Shown piece after piece: positions 1-12,700 of a stretch of DNA of 64,000 bases. The notes under the pieces were generated by a model. The model made no database searches. It saw nothing but the letters and a program-made list of their open reading frames with translations, and was not told where the DNA came from. How positions within the stretch are numbered: position 1 is the stretch's first letter; every line of letters begins with the position of its first letter. Source of the DNA: Edolisoma coerulescens (Eukaryota > Chordata > Aves > Passeriformes > Campephagidae); assembly GCA_013397115.1 (NCBI GenBank), contig VWZW01002639.1, positions 1,175,319 through 1,239,318 on the forward strand, written 5' to 3'. Position numbers and translations under genes: made by a program.

Positions 1-3000
1 AGTCTTCTTTGGGGTTTACTGAGTAGAAGATCTGGTAAATGACTGCCTTTGAGTGTGAAGACTTTCCCTCCCAAATATTTTTCTGATCCAAGCTGGTTTT
101 ATGTCAGATATTCCAAGTTGTATCATAATTGAGCAGTGATGTTTGGATAATTAAGGTGGTCATCTGTCATCGTTCTGTATGGCCATACTTCTGGATCTTT
201 TCATTCTTTGGCAGGGAGCCTGTTAAAATACCCTTTTTTTGCCACAAAAAACCCAGTAAATCATCTCACCCACATACTCAAAAGGTAAAATAACATCAAA
301 AATGGATTTATGTGGCTCTCCTGCTACTTTTCCAGTTGTTACAACCTTTAAATTGCACTGAAATCTCTACAGCTTTTTGGACTTTTTACTGTGCTACTGT
401 TATGTCTTTAATGGTTTTAAAGGGCTGTCGATCAACAAACATCTCAATACCCAAAACTTAATGTTGGACACAGTTAATGTGCAGCTGGTTAAAAAACATT
501 CATGGGATGCTAATTTTTGCCCATTCTGCCAAGAATGGAAAAGGCTAGACATATGGAGATCTAAAAATGATTTTTCTCTGCTATTGATTTTGTTCCAAAC
601 TTGGTATCTAACGAGTGACAAAGCCCTCAGTAAAGCAAATCTGCAAGTTCCTGGAGGGTTTTACCTCCTGTTACTACTGCACTGTACTGTGATTATTGTG
701 TAGCTTGTCTCCAGCTGTTATTTCTGTTTCTGTATATTGTGATTTGTGTTTGTTTAGTACAGTCAGTTTCCCTCATCTGGCATTGATTTTGGATTTATGA
801 GGTATTTCTGCTCTTTGAGAGAGGAGGAGGCAATGAGGCATAGTCCTTTTGTGTTGTCTGGGGTGGTTTAAAGCTGCTTTAGACAAAGAGAAGAGGATGA
901 TTTTTAATGGTACAAGTGAAGATTTGCTTGATGGTTATTTGAACATTTCAACAAATTTTGATTTTCCTGGAAAAACTCGACATTAGTTTTACATTGGGGT
1001 ACTTCCTGCTGCATTATTCCCATGGGGAATGTGACCATAACCCAGGAGAACTTAAATAAATAACAAGAATCTTGAGGAGCTGACGAGCTGTCACTTGGAA
1101 ATTGCAAGGAAATTCTGCTTGTCTTAAACTCCTCATTAGCCTTGTGTGCTCTGTGTCCGTGTTTCATGCAATATGGCAGGGATGTTCCTGCATGGATAAA
1201 GCAGCAAGAACGTGTCCTCCCTCTTCATATCATTCCCTGATAAATGTGGGCTCAATCCATAAATGAGGCTGGATTTGAAGGACCAGGATCAATTCAGCTC
1301 CCAGCACATTGTGGCAGAGTTGTGACATGCTGATAGGAAATAATATTAGATCATGGAAAAACAGATCCCAGTTTATTGCTCAGTGTTTGCAATGACAAAT
1401 CCTTCACTGGATAATGTCATGTCTGTTCCAAACGAGTGTTTAGACTTGCAAATTTCTGCTCGTGTCTCTTGTATTGCCATTTGGAGACCCGCAAGTTCCA
1501 GCAGGGCTCTGCTTCATGAATAACAGGGCATGGAAAGAGTCTCAGATGCCAGAAATATTTGGATGCTCTGATTACTCCTCTTCTGGAACTCTTGAATAGC
1601 AACGTGCTGTTTTTCAGGGAACTATAAGTTGAATTAATTTTACGTATTTGGCTTTGGAAACATTTTGTACCTTTAAAGCAAAGCAAAATTAAACAGGTGG
1701 AACTCCAGAATTTGATTTCTTTTCTGCTGCACATCGGTGTTTTCATAACGTTGTAGAAAGGTTTGGGTTGGAAGGGACCTTAAAGATCTGATTCCACCCC
1801 CTGCCATGGGCAGGGACACCTTCCACTATCCCAGGTGGCTCCAAACCCCATCCAGCCTGGCCTTGGGAACTTCCCAGGATGGGGCAGTCAAAGCTTCTCT
1901 GGGCACCCTGTGCCAGGGCCTCCCCACCCTCACAGGGAGGAATTTCTTCCCAATATCCCATCTAAACTCCCCTTTCAGGAGATGAAGAGCATCCTGGGTT
2001 TGCACCTTTGCTTTCTGCTTTTGTTGCAGGTTGTGGATGGCACACGTCTGGGCCTGAGCGATAAATCACACTTGCAGAGGTTTTTGCACAAGAATGTGTT
2101 TTAAGGAGAGTGGTACCTTGAATATTGTAAGAGCAATGGCCATAAAAATGGTTCCGTAGTGTTCTTGTGCTTTTTCAATCTGCCAAGGAGAAACGGCATT
2201 TTTATTTAAAAACATATTTTTCAATGATCCTGCTGGTGTCATCATCATCATCTGCACAAATTTCAGCCGACAGTTTGAAATCAAATGGTACCTGAGAGAC
2301 GCTTACATTTGTCCATATGAGGGAAAATAATACATGGTCCCAGCTGGATTTGCCAATGATTTCTATCTGCCAGAGCATTATTTTCACCACCAGTACCAAA
2401 CCAGTGCTGCAGAGACACTCTGCTGTGCACTTTGTCAAATGCAGCCTTTCTGGAGCACTTTTTTCTTTCGATCAACCTGTATTCCAGGCTGAGGTAATCC
2501 AGGCTGAAGTTAATATCTCTTATTTTTGTGTTTGTGCACCATCTTCAGTTACTTTATAGTGATGTTTTTAAGCTGACACAGAGATGTATTACTGACCTAA
2601 AATGCTTTTAGCAGTTTCTTACCCCCAAAATCTTACAGAACTCTTTAACTCTATGTTCCATTGTGGGGTATCTCTTGGAAGAATGGGGGGATGGAAAGAA
2701 AGAGGGAGAGGTAGATTAGGAAGAACCAAATTGCAAGAAAAAAAAATTCAGGTTGAACCTTTTCACTTACCCAGTCCCAGGTATCTCAGTTGTGCCTTGG
2801 GGAAAAGAGGAGAAAATTGGAGAAAATAATTCTCCACCAAGTTTATTTTTATCCCTAAATTGTGACTGTGGGGTATTTCTCCTCCAGCTCTTTATTACCT
2901 TCTCTACTAAAATATTTGGGTTTTTCTTTGGAAACAGGATAATTGATTAGGAAGAGGCAGGAGGGAGATGGCTGCAGTCCCAGCACGCAGTCCCAGCTGA

Positions 3001-6000
3001 TCCCAGCGCTCGGAGCATCTTTTCTGAGAGGAATTTTTGTTTTTCACAAGGGTTTTATCAAGTACCTTCTCCTAAAAGAGTGCAAGAGTGCCAAATGCAA
3101 GTGTCACTAATTCCTCCTTCCACGTATACATATTGGTGCTTTACTTTAAAAATTGACTCCTGGGTATTTCCATTAGTTTCCCTTGGTTTATGTCCCTAAT
3201 ATTTAACATTCACAAGAAATCAGATTTATTTTAGTTCAGCAATAAACTAAACTATCGCCTTTTTATCCTCAGAATTATTATAGGCAGGAAGCAATTTAAA
3301 ATACTTCCAGCTATTGAAAAAGCACAACAGAGTTCTGGAAATGCTCTCAGCAATTAAATGTAAAGTTCTAGGGAGGTGATTAAAAGAACAATTTGTCACT
3401 TGAAATGGATATGGCTAATGGGGATGTATTTACATATTGCTTCCTAAAGCACTTTCTTACTTTTCTGCCGACTTCCAGAGTGGGAGCAGTGTGCTCAGAG
3501 CCAGGACACTTGGAGTGACACAGCGAGTCTGGAACAATTAGTGCAGAAATGTGATAAGGAGAAACGAACCCGTCTCTCTCCCGCGCAGCTCCAGGGGAGG
3601 CAAAATGGGGTTTTTTGCATTCACCACTGGAACCCAAAGGCAGCAGAGCTGTTTTGTCAGACTGTCATTAACATCTGGGCTTCCTTGGGAGCACCGAGGA
3701 ACATTTAAGCTGCCAGCTGAGGAGTTTGCTGCTAAAAGGCCGTGTTCAGTCTGAAAGCTGCCCCTGGCTGATGGTCCCTCTCCAGCAGGCAGGGCCACGT
3801 GCTGAGCCCTTCTCCAGGGAACGTGCTCTGTGGAACTGGGCTTGCCACGAGAGGGTTTGGTGTTAATAAAGACATCAGCTGCCAGGCTGGAACATCTGTT
3901 TCCCAAGGATGAGCTTAGAAATGTTGGTGCTGTAATTCCAATGGTGAGCGTTGCTCGTGACGCTGCTTTGAAGGACTTAGAAAAGCTCCAGGAATTATGA
4001 AATATAGGGAACAAGTGACCTTTAGGGCTGTTTTACATCCTTGTGGTGGCAGCTGAGCACAGGTGACAGATCTGTGTGTGCAGTTAACCCTTGGCCAGTT
4101 CTGTGGCTGTGCTCTAGGCTGGGGGACAGCAGAGAAAAATACAATTTACCACGTTTGAAGAATTGAATCTGTTTTTACATCAAACTGAAGCTCATTCCAA
4201 AATCAGAAAAAGAAGTGGACTCTTACCCTGCTCAATTTAAAAATGAAAATTAGGTTTTAGCCTGAAGTAGGAACCTTGCAACTTCAGCTGAAACATTTCA
4301 ATATTCTCATTAAATGAGTAGATTGAAATTGTAAGATATTGTGTGTGCGTCTCACGCTGCTCTCATTGTTCTGGGCTGTTCATACACAGAAGTTGCATGC
4401 CTGATTACCTGCACAGCAGGCTGAAAATTGATCTGGTATATTGTAGCTATAAAATAATTCACCTTTTATGCCAAAACAATTAATGTTATACATTAGTTTG
4501 AAATCAGACTGTTGCCATTCTACTCTGGAATAAAATTAATTTCTCAGTATACGTTCTTCACTTTTTGTAGCTGGACTTGTATTCCCATCCTGCAATTTTC
4601 ATTTTGTATAAACAAAAACTCTGCCAGAAGAATTTTTCTGCAGAATTCAGGTGAAATTTCAGTGGTTGGGAAAACCAGATCCTTGCTGTTTCACCTTACT
4701 CCTAGAGGCCACAGTTCAAGCCCTGCTGTAGAGGTTTTGTAATTGTCATTATTTTTATATAGAGGACATTAACAAAAAGTAAACTACCAACCCACAGTTT
4801 GTTCTCTGAAGTGTGACTGCAGCTGAAGACTCTTTCATTACCAGTGATAGAATTACTTGAATGCCAGCAGCCCAGGATCCCCCTTGGAAATGGTCAGTCT
4901 GAGCTTTGGTTTGGTTTGTTTCTCCCAGCTGGACATAGCTAGGGTAGCTTTTCGTTTCTGGGCATTGAATGTGTGCAAGAACAGACCCTAAACCTTTGAA
5001 ATTATGTACAGTTTATCTCAAATAAAATCCTAAACTGTTTTTTCACTGCCAAAATGCTGCCGTTCCTGAGAGTGGCACCTCGTGCCATTTTAAGCTCCAG
5101 TTTACACATACATTATGGGAGCACATAAACACCTTGTCTTACGCCTCCAGTGCAGAAGGTTTTTATTTGGAAAGCAACCTTTAACGTTTGCCAGAAGAGA
5201 TGAGGGAGATGTTACTCGTTTTATGGCACAGAGAAGGGATTACTGAGAGCAGCTGGTGTTGGGGGCTTGCCCGGGGGAGGGTGGGGTGCTCAAGGTGGTG
5301 AACTCAGTGGAGGAAAGTTGGCCTGAGTAAGAAAGGAAAAGTATTAAGGAGAATCTTGAAATAATTTATGGGAAATAAAACAGATTATACACCTGGGGGG
5401 ACTCCCATTCCAGTATCCCAGTCCCACAGCAGTGTAATCCAAGGATTTGCCTGCAGGGAGGTGAGGGCAGTTTGCACCCAAGAGCATCCTCTGGGACCTT
5501 AATGCACTTTTACCTCATTAATTAATTTCCTGCTTTTAAGTAATTTGTTTGCACTTCCCCAGAGGCTGCTGTGCAGACAGGCAGAGCTGTAGCAGTGGTG
5601 AGAAATGGACATTTTTGTGGGTGATTGTCCCACAAAACCCAACCTGAATGCTCAGGGTGATCTCTCAGAGCTCCTCCCGAGTGATGCTTATCCACAAACA
5701 AGAGACTTTGCTCCCTTTTTTGCCATTTCATCACAGTTTGAGCTGAAATTGGGCTAAATGATCAACTAATTGGTTTCTGCCCTAGTTATGGAGTCTTGTC
5801 ACTATCCTCTCAAAATCAGCATTACTTTTCTGTTATTTTTAACCTAAGGTAGATCATTCAAAGTAGCTGTTTGCTGCAGATTTCCATGCTTTAATTGCAC
5901 TTTCTGTCATTACTAAATTCTGTCTGATTGCTTTCTTGCAAACAGTTTTCCAGGAGCCACGTGCCATCCTGTGGGATAGGCAGAGAGCCAGTTGGACACA

Positions 6001-9000
6001 CAAAATACCAGGATATTTCAGCTTCCCTTTGTGTCTCTGCTACAGAATATTGTAAAATCAGAACTGGAGAAGTGCATGAAATAATTAGGATGTGGGTATC
6101 AGTGATTGACATGAAACTTCTTTATGTTTTGCTGGTTGTTTTTTCTGTTTGGTTGTTTTTTTTGATTTTTGGGGGTATTTTTTAACCTCTTAGTATTGTT
6201 CAGTCAGCTCTATGCATCCGAAATCAAGAATTTTCATTTCTTACCAGGTTTATTTATGGAAACACTCACTTGGCTCATTCAAATCCAGTCAGTTTTGAAC
6301 GTTTTAAATCTGTTTCAGAAGAATATTGTTCACATCGCTTACCAGTGGTTATTTTAGACGTCTCATTTAGGTGTGAATTATGGGGTTGGCAGGTAAATAT
6401 TAAGCAGGTATAGAGCAGTGATGGCCCAGAAGACAAGGAGCAAGAGCTGACATTTTTTATGCAGAGTGGATAAAATGAACTTTATTAATTGTCCTTCTCC
6501 TTTAGATCATAGATCTGTGTGCCTTTTTTTCCATCAGAACTTCTGCTTGGCCAACTTGCTGAATTTAATTACAGTTTTGGATTTCCACAACTGCTGTTGT
6601 CACTTAAATTCTGTTTAAAAGAAGTGAAATCACCCTGGTTCTGTAAAGGATCTCCCAGTGAAGCGTTGCAGTCTCACTTAGAAGAAATGTGTAATATAAT
6701 TTAAAGCCATATTTCCAAAAGGATGTGCATGAACTTAAGGCTTGACTTTGAGCACAGTTAAACACCAATAAATGTGTGGGGTTTACCCCATTATGTTCCT
6801 TTAGCAACAGTAGTTTGGGGTTTTTTTAAGGTTCATAAATGGCAGGAAATGGCCCTGGTAAACTTCAAAGGCCATGGTGATTTAATCGTTGAATTTCATA
6901 GAGAATTCAGGTTTAAAAATGGCAGGTAATTTTATAAGCATTTTTTAATTGAGCACTTAGGTGCACAAAAGGCCCTGGAACAGTGTGAACATGCTGAGTG
7001 TGTTGGAGACTGCACAGTAAATAATAATCAAATAATGCAAAATAAAGAGAAGCCACCAACCAAGATGTAGTAAACAAATAAAAATTGAGTAATAACTGTA
7101 ATTTCCAATACCTTATCCATGTATGGTCACCAAATAAGGAAAAAATGCATTGGAAAGCAAAGGCTTAGAACTCAGAGGAAGCCCAGGAGAGACATATTAC
7201 TTCCATTTATAACAGAAAATCAACTGAAAACTTGTAATTGACAGAAAGGGAGTGAGTTTGTGTCCCTGGAGGTGCCCTAAGATCAGCAACAGGCAAATGG
7301 TGTAAACATAATAAATCACACCACAAGTTGTTTAATATGATTTTTTTTTTCTTTTATTTTGGAAAATAAGAATACAATTTTGTAAAGGACAATAAATATA
7401 AAATGAGGTAGTGGTGGTGGGGAAAGAAACACGCTGGTCTTTTTCAAGAGAGTCAATGAAAATACGTGTTGAATGGGGAATTAGGTTTCCAGGAGTGTTT
7501 ATTCATAGGCTGTTGGAGGATCCAATTAAACTGGAATACACTTTGCATGGCTTCCATAATCCCAGGGACTGATTTCAGTGGGTTTGCTCTTGACTTAACC
7601 TGATGTCATAGGAATGAAATGAAGCTACTTGTCCTCTCACGCTGTTTTGGACATGTTTTTCCTTTTTATTTTCTCCCTTTTTTTTAAGCATAAAATAATA
7701 TTTAGAGCAAGGAAACACGAGTAGCTCAATAAATAGCAGAACCAGTAAAGCCTGGTGTCACCCACTGCTGTGTCTTGTGGGTGTCTTGAGTTTGGTGTAG
7801 AGCTGAAAATGGGGTTTTTTTGGTGCCTGACTTGGTGTGCAGCCTCTCCCTCAGCCCTGTGATCACTCTCTCCACCCAGCTCTTCTGCAGAAAGAGTTCT
7901 CCTCTATTTTCTTGCCTTTCCATTTGGAAACACCATAACACTCCTCACTCTAAGAGGTTGTAGTCCCCTTCAAACTCCTCAGATGTCCTCTGGTTTTTCT
8001 TTTTTAAAAATGATTTAGTGCTTCCCACTGCACTAATTCCCCCTTTATTTCCTGGCAAATCCTTGCTGGCCTTCCTTTCCATCGTTTAATTGCACCTCTC
8101 CAGTTCTGGAGGAAAGAATTGTGGTGAAAGCCATTGTTGCTCCTGAGGAGATGCTGCGGGTCCACAGGGCTGATGATCTTACAGGTCTTTCCTCCTTATG
8201 GTTCTGTCTGTTTCTGACAATAAATATTTCTAAATATGACAAAAATTTAACCCCCGAGCAGAGTCCTGAGCCTGTTCATGGCTGGCCCACGCCGCTGCCG
8301 CAAAATTATCTTAATGGACGAGGTTTAAATATTGATAGAAGAAAATTAAAAGCAGTTTAATGATCAGCCATTTCATTTGATGCCCTTTTTGCATTAGGCA
8401 GCCCATAAATATTTTACTAATTTCATTTATTGAGTGGTTTTTTTTCACCTGCACCATCTCTTTACCTTGTGTGAAGTTGTCCTGTTGGCTTTGGCAGCCC
8501 GGGGAGATGTTGAGGGTTCAACAAGTGTCACCTTCCCATTTCGTGATGCACTCCAATTTGTGCACCTTCAAATTAAAGCTGTGCAGGAAGGGCTGTTCTC
8601 CATTTCGTGGGGGCAGTGCCAGTGCTGCAGACACTGTAACACAGAGAGAGGTCAATCAAGCTGTAATTGTCGCTAATTAGCGCTTCCTGAAGCTGTAATC
8701 TCTGTGTAAGTGGCACGTGGGTGAAAAATTATTCCTTGCCTGGAACACCATTAAAAATGTATTTCCTTTGATCCTGTAGGAAGTGAATGAGACAAACACA
8801 TGGCCTCACACAGGAAGGGGCTTTTGCCAATTAAAATTGGACACACAAAGCTTGCGGTGATGCCCAGAAAACAAAACAAATTTAGTGGATTTTTTGCCAA
8901 ATCTCTTGGTTTATCTTTTGAGGTGTGGAGGTTTTTTTTACCTTTCAAATAATCCTGATGAATGGTAGCGAGGGCTACTTTGCCATACCTTACACACATT

Positions 9001-9512
9001 TTTTAATGGAGTTTTTATGGATTTTTGTATGAAAAAATAGTTTTGCTGTGTGATGAGCCCTACTGGGAATTTAGGCTGCTTCTGGCATTCTCACCACGTG
9101 GATACTCCTGTCCTGTTTCTACCTGCTAAGCATCTGGCTGAGCAGTTAAGTAGCTACTGAATGAATAATCTTGCCATTTTAGCAAAGTTTGGTCTTGCTT
9201 TTGCTGTCTGCTCCTATTTCCGTGCATATTAAATTTAAAAAAACCAAAGATTTAAACAAAACCCTTAACATTCTGGATTTCTTTTGCCTTTTTCCTTCTG
9301 CTGGAGGAGATGGGGATTTAGTGAAAAAAATGGGGGGTTTTGCTAGTTTCTGGTACTTTTTAAAATCTGTTTTTCTCAGTCGTTGGTTCTGTGACACAGC
9401 AAAGTGTTTTATATAACGCAGTGCTGTAAAACACAGTAATAACCTGATCTTGGAAGGGGGGGGAAAAAAAGGTGGGAAAAACCCTTTTCTTGTGGTTTTT
9501 TTTCCCACCCAG
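1..9512 (+). other. CNTN3: Upstream CNTN3 intron (5' end outside window)
   Basis: No exon is supported here. I looked for the missing part of Ig2, whose CGPPP motif should precede 9513, and did not find it, so this is one intron of at least 9.5 kb. It is AT-rich with many short T and A runs. It holds one CR1 piece at 1752-1978. A GC-richer patch at 3560-3900 holds only shadow ORFs. The end (9450-9512) has a run of G followed by A and T runs leading into the acceptor. Confidence 0.8.
1752..1978 (-). repeat. CR1 LINE 3' fragment, reverse orientation
   Basis: The sequence reads gggttggaagggaccttaaa, then the ccctgccatgggcagggaca, ccatccagcctggccttg and ggaatttcttcccaatatcc segments familiar from the antisense strand of avian CR1 3' ends. 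It is about 225 bases and ends at a usual 5' truncation. Recognised from memory, not by search. Confidence 0.85.
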
Positions 9513-9716
9513 ACTTGTCGTTTGCTTGGATCTTCAACGAATACCCGTCGTTCGTGCAGGAGGACAGCCGGCGCTTCGTGTCCCAGGAGACGGGACACCT
9601 GTACATCGCCAAGGTGGAGCCGTCAGATGTGGGCAACTACACCTGTGTGGTGACCAGCACGGCCACCCACAGCCCCGTGCTGGGCTCCCCCACGCCCCTG
9701 GTGCTGCGCACGGACG
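9513..9716 (+). CDS. CNTN3: CNTN3 exon: second half of Ig2
   Basis: 204 bases, entered and left in phase 1, after a pyrimidine-rich acceptor ending cccag and before donor GTACGG. It encodes SFAWIFNEYPSF, SQETGHLYIAKVEPSDVGNYTC and VLGSPTPLVLRTDG. The DVGNYTC motif is the F strand of Ig2 with its second disulfide Cys and an N-glycosylation sequon (NYT). The matching first Cys of Ig2 lies in the exon upstream of the window. In the contactin family this domain with Ig3 forms the PTPRG-binding face. The stretch after TCVVTS differs from the mammalian sequence as I remember it. The third codon positions are strongly GC-rich. Confidence 0.96.
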
Positions 9717-12700
9717 GTACGGCCGCCCCGGAGCCAGGGAATCGCCGGGAATCAGGGATAACTCCTGCCATCACTCTTGATTTTTTGCCTCTTGCGCCGT
9801 AAATTCTCATGTGTTGTCCAAACACTGGTTGCTTCCTGCAAAGATAAACTCTGCTGCGTGCTCCCTTCCTAGCTCTGTCCCTGATTTCGCTGTGCTTCCC
9901 TTCATAAGCGGAGCGTGAGAGAAATAAACTTGATTTTGAATTGCAAAAGAGAGGGGGGGAAAAAAAAGGCTTTACAAATCACCTTCAAAAATTCACCTTC
10001 TCAATTGTCTCCCGTAGGTGTGATGGGGGAATACGAGCCCAAAATAGAAGTTCAGTTCCCTGAGACGCTCCCAGCAGCCAAAGGCTCCACTGTGAAGCTG
10101 GAATGCTTTGCCCTAGGAAAGTAAGTTTTCATCTCACTGAAAATGGAAGCACCTTAGGGTTCACCTGCACGAGAGATGTGGGGTTCTGGCAGTTGTTCTG
10201 GTGTTTTCCAAAGACATGATTTTGGTCATCACAACTCCTGCCTTGAAAGAAGAGACCCAAGAGTCTTGGAGTGCGTTTTGATTTTGTTTAGAATTAAGAT
10301 GTGTATGTTGGCAGCGCAGGAATTTACATTTTATTTCAATTTGAGTAGAATCAGTGGGGTTTTGCATATGACCTTTGAACTAAGTCTCTTTTGTCTGTGC
10401 AAAGGAAATGGTGTTCAAGTCTGGGAGAATGTTGTCTGAATTTTCCTCTTAAATGTACTTGATGCTTTCATAATATTGTTCTTCCTTTATAGCCAAAATA
10501 AAGATTAAAATGCATTCCTCCTCTGAATGATGCTTCACTCAGAGCTGATATCTTTTCTCTTTCACAGATGATCTGAGAATGCATTTCTGTTTCTGTAAAT
10601 GTATTTACTCACCAGTGTGTGGTTTGTTTGCAGGCAGCTTTGTCAGGTGCCCATATCAGATTGATAACTTGATCACACTCTATTGCTTTGGCTCCCCGCT
10701 GAGGGGAGGGAAAGTTTGCAAATCAGAGAATAAAAGGCTGCTGGAGGATGGCAATTTCAAAAGACTTGCCTGGATTCTCCCTCCATGGGAGCCACTGGTA
10801 AATCTCACCCATCCTCAGGGGAGGCCAGTGCTGATGTACAAGAAATTTTGCAATTACTGGGCGTTCACACAGTTACTCCTGACAAATTTGGTAGCACAAA
10901 TGCAGCGTAGGAATCGGCAGCGAATGCAAATCAGGTGCCAGAGTGTCTGACCATCTGTCATGTACAGTGTGGTTACTGCTTTTAACACAGCCTGTAAGCC
11001 ACTGCTGAATTTTGCTTGCTTTGAGTATCTCATTATGACAATCAAGGACTTTAAGCAAAACTGTTTAAAATCTCATTACTCTCTCTTTAGCCCTGTGCCT
11101 CAGATTAACTGGAGAAGAACTGATGGGCTGCCATTTCCAAGTAAAATAAAGCTGAGGAAATCCAATGGCATGATTGAAATCCCTAATTTCCAACAGGAGG
11201 ACGCAGGGCTGTATGAATGTATCACCGAAAATTCCCGAGGGAAAAACATTGCAAGAGGACGCCTCACTTACTATGGTAGGAGACCTCTGTTGTCCCTCTC
11301 CCACCTTTCTTTACACGTGAATCACAAACTGCTCTGGGGTGTTCTGGAATTTCCAGCTTCTGCAGTTCCAGCAGGCATTTGGGCTTAAAAATCCGTGGCA
11401 TTTTAAGTGCTCCCAGAAAATGAGAACTTCTGCACCAGTTTCTTGGTAAGATCTCTTAAGAAATGGCTTAAAGCTCACCAGGGTTGCTGAGGGTAAAGCA
11501 GAGTGTGCTTGTGCTTGGCTTTTTCTGTGATGGAAAGACTTTTTTTTAAAAAAACTTCTTCTTGGTCCATTGGTGAAACCTTCAATTTTCAGTCAATTGG
11601 ATTTATTTGGGGGATCATTTAGGCCTCACATTTATGGGAAGTACAAATTTTGCCTTGCTTTGTGGAAAGATTACTGATGGAAATATCAATCCTGTGCTTT
11701 CAAAACAGCCAATTTTATTCTAAAATGAGTAAATAAATGGGAGTATATAATCCAGTATAGGAAATGAAATAATATGAAATTTTATAGCTGGAAAAAAGGC
11801 AGTCTCTTGTGCATTTCAGGCTATAGAGCAAAATGAGTATGAGCAAAGCACAGTGGTGGTGGTGTAAAGCGAGAGTGATTTGCAACAAAGTGGTAATTGA
11901 CAATTTTTGTTAAAGCCAGATCTCAGCAAATATAATTTTCTTTACTTCAGTGGCAATTTAAACAGTGTTTGTGACTCTGCCTTGGAATGTTTCCCTCATG
12001 TAGGAATATTTGAGCAAAGAGATGGGTTTTTAGTTGTGTAAAGGCGCAGAGCACAGCCCCTCTGCAGCTGGGAGCAAGTGCTTTACTGCTTCTCCGTGGG
12101 GAGCTGCTGGTTGGTAGAACACACAGAGATTTTGGTCCATGAAGATTTTAGTTTAGGGCACAACAGATTTTATAAGGAGGAAGGAAAAGAGATTTCTCCA
12201 ACTTCCAAAGAAATCTTTCCACTGAATGAATGCCGCATCGTTGGAAATGTTTAAGGTCAGGTTGGACAGGGAACTTGAAGCAACACGAATTTTCCAAGCA
12301 CTGATTGTAGTTATGGCTTTTGAGGAATCCTGTGATTCACATAGGGCGATAAATCCAAGCTGCTTCGCCTGCCAGTGTCCCCTGCCACTCCGAGCTTGGC
12401 ACTGTGCATTTGGTTTTATTCAGTGACCTTATTTGCTGCTTGAAATTTCCAGAGTTGTAGTTTGTGCATCAGTTTGGCTCGACATTGCTGTGCCAATGTT
12501 AATCGGGGCGGTTGTGAGATGCATCAGTGTAAATTACATATAAAATAGAGGAGATTGGTTCATCAGTCCTTGTAATTCCAGCAGTGGCCACTCCTGGGGT
12601 GTCTGCCCTGCTTCCCAAGTTGTGCTTTGCTCATTAAGAGGCCACAGAGCTGCAATAAAGGATGTTGCTAATCAATAAAAGCAACCCAGCTGCAGTTCTG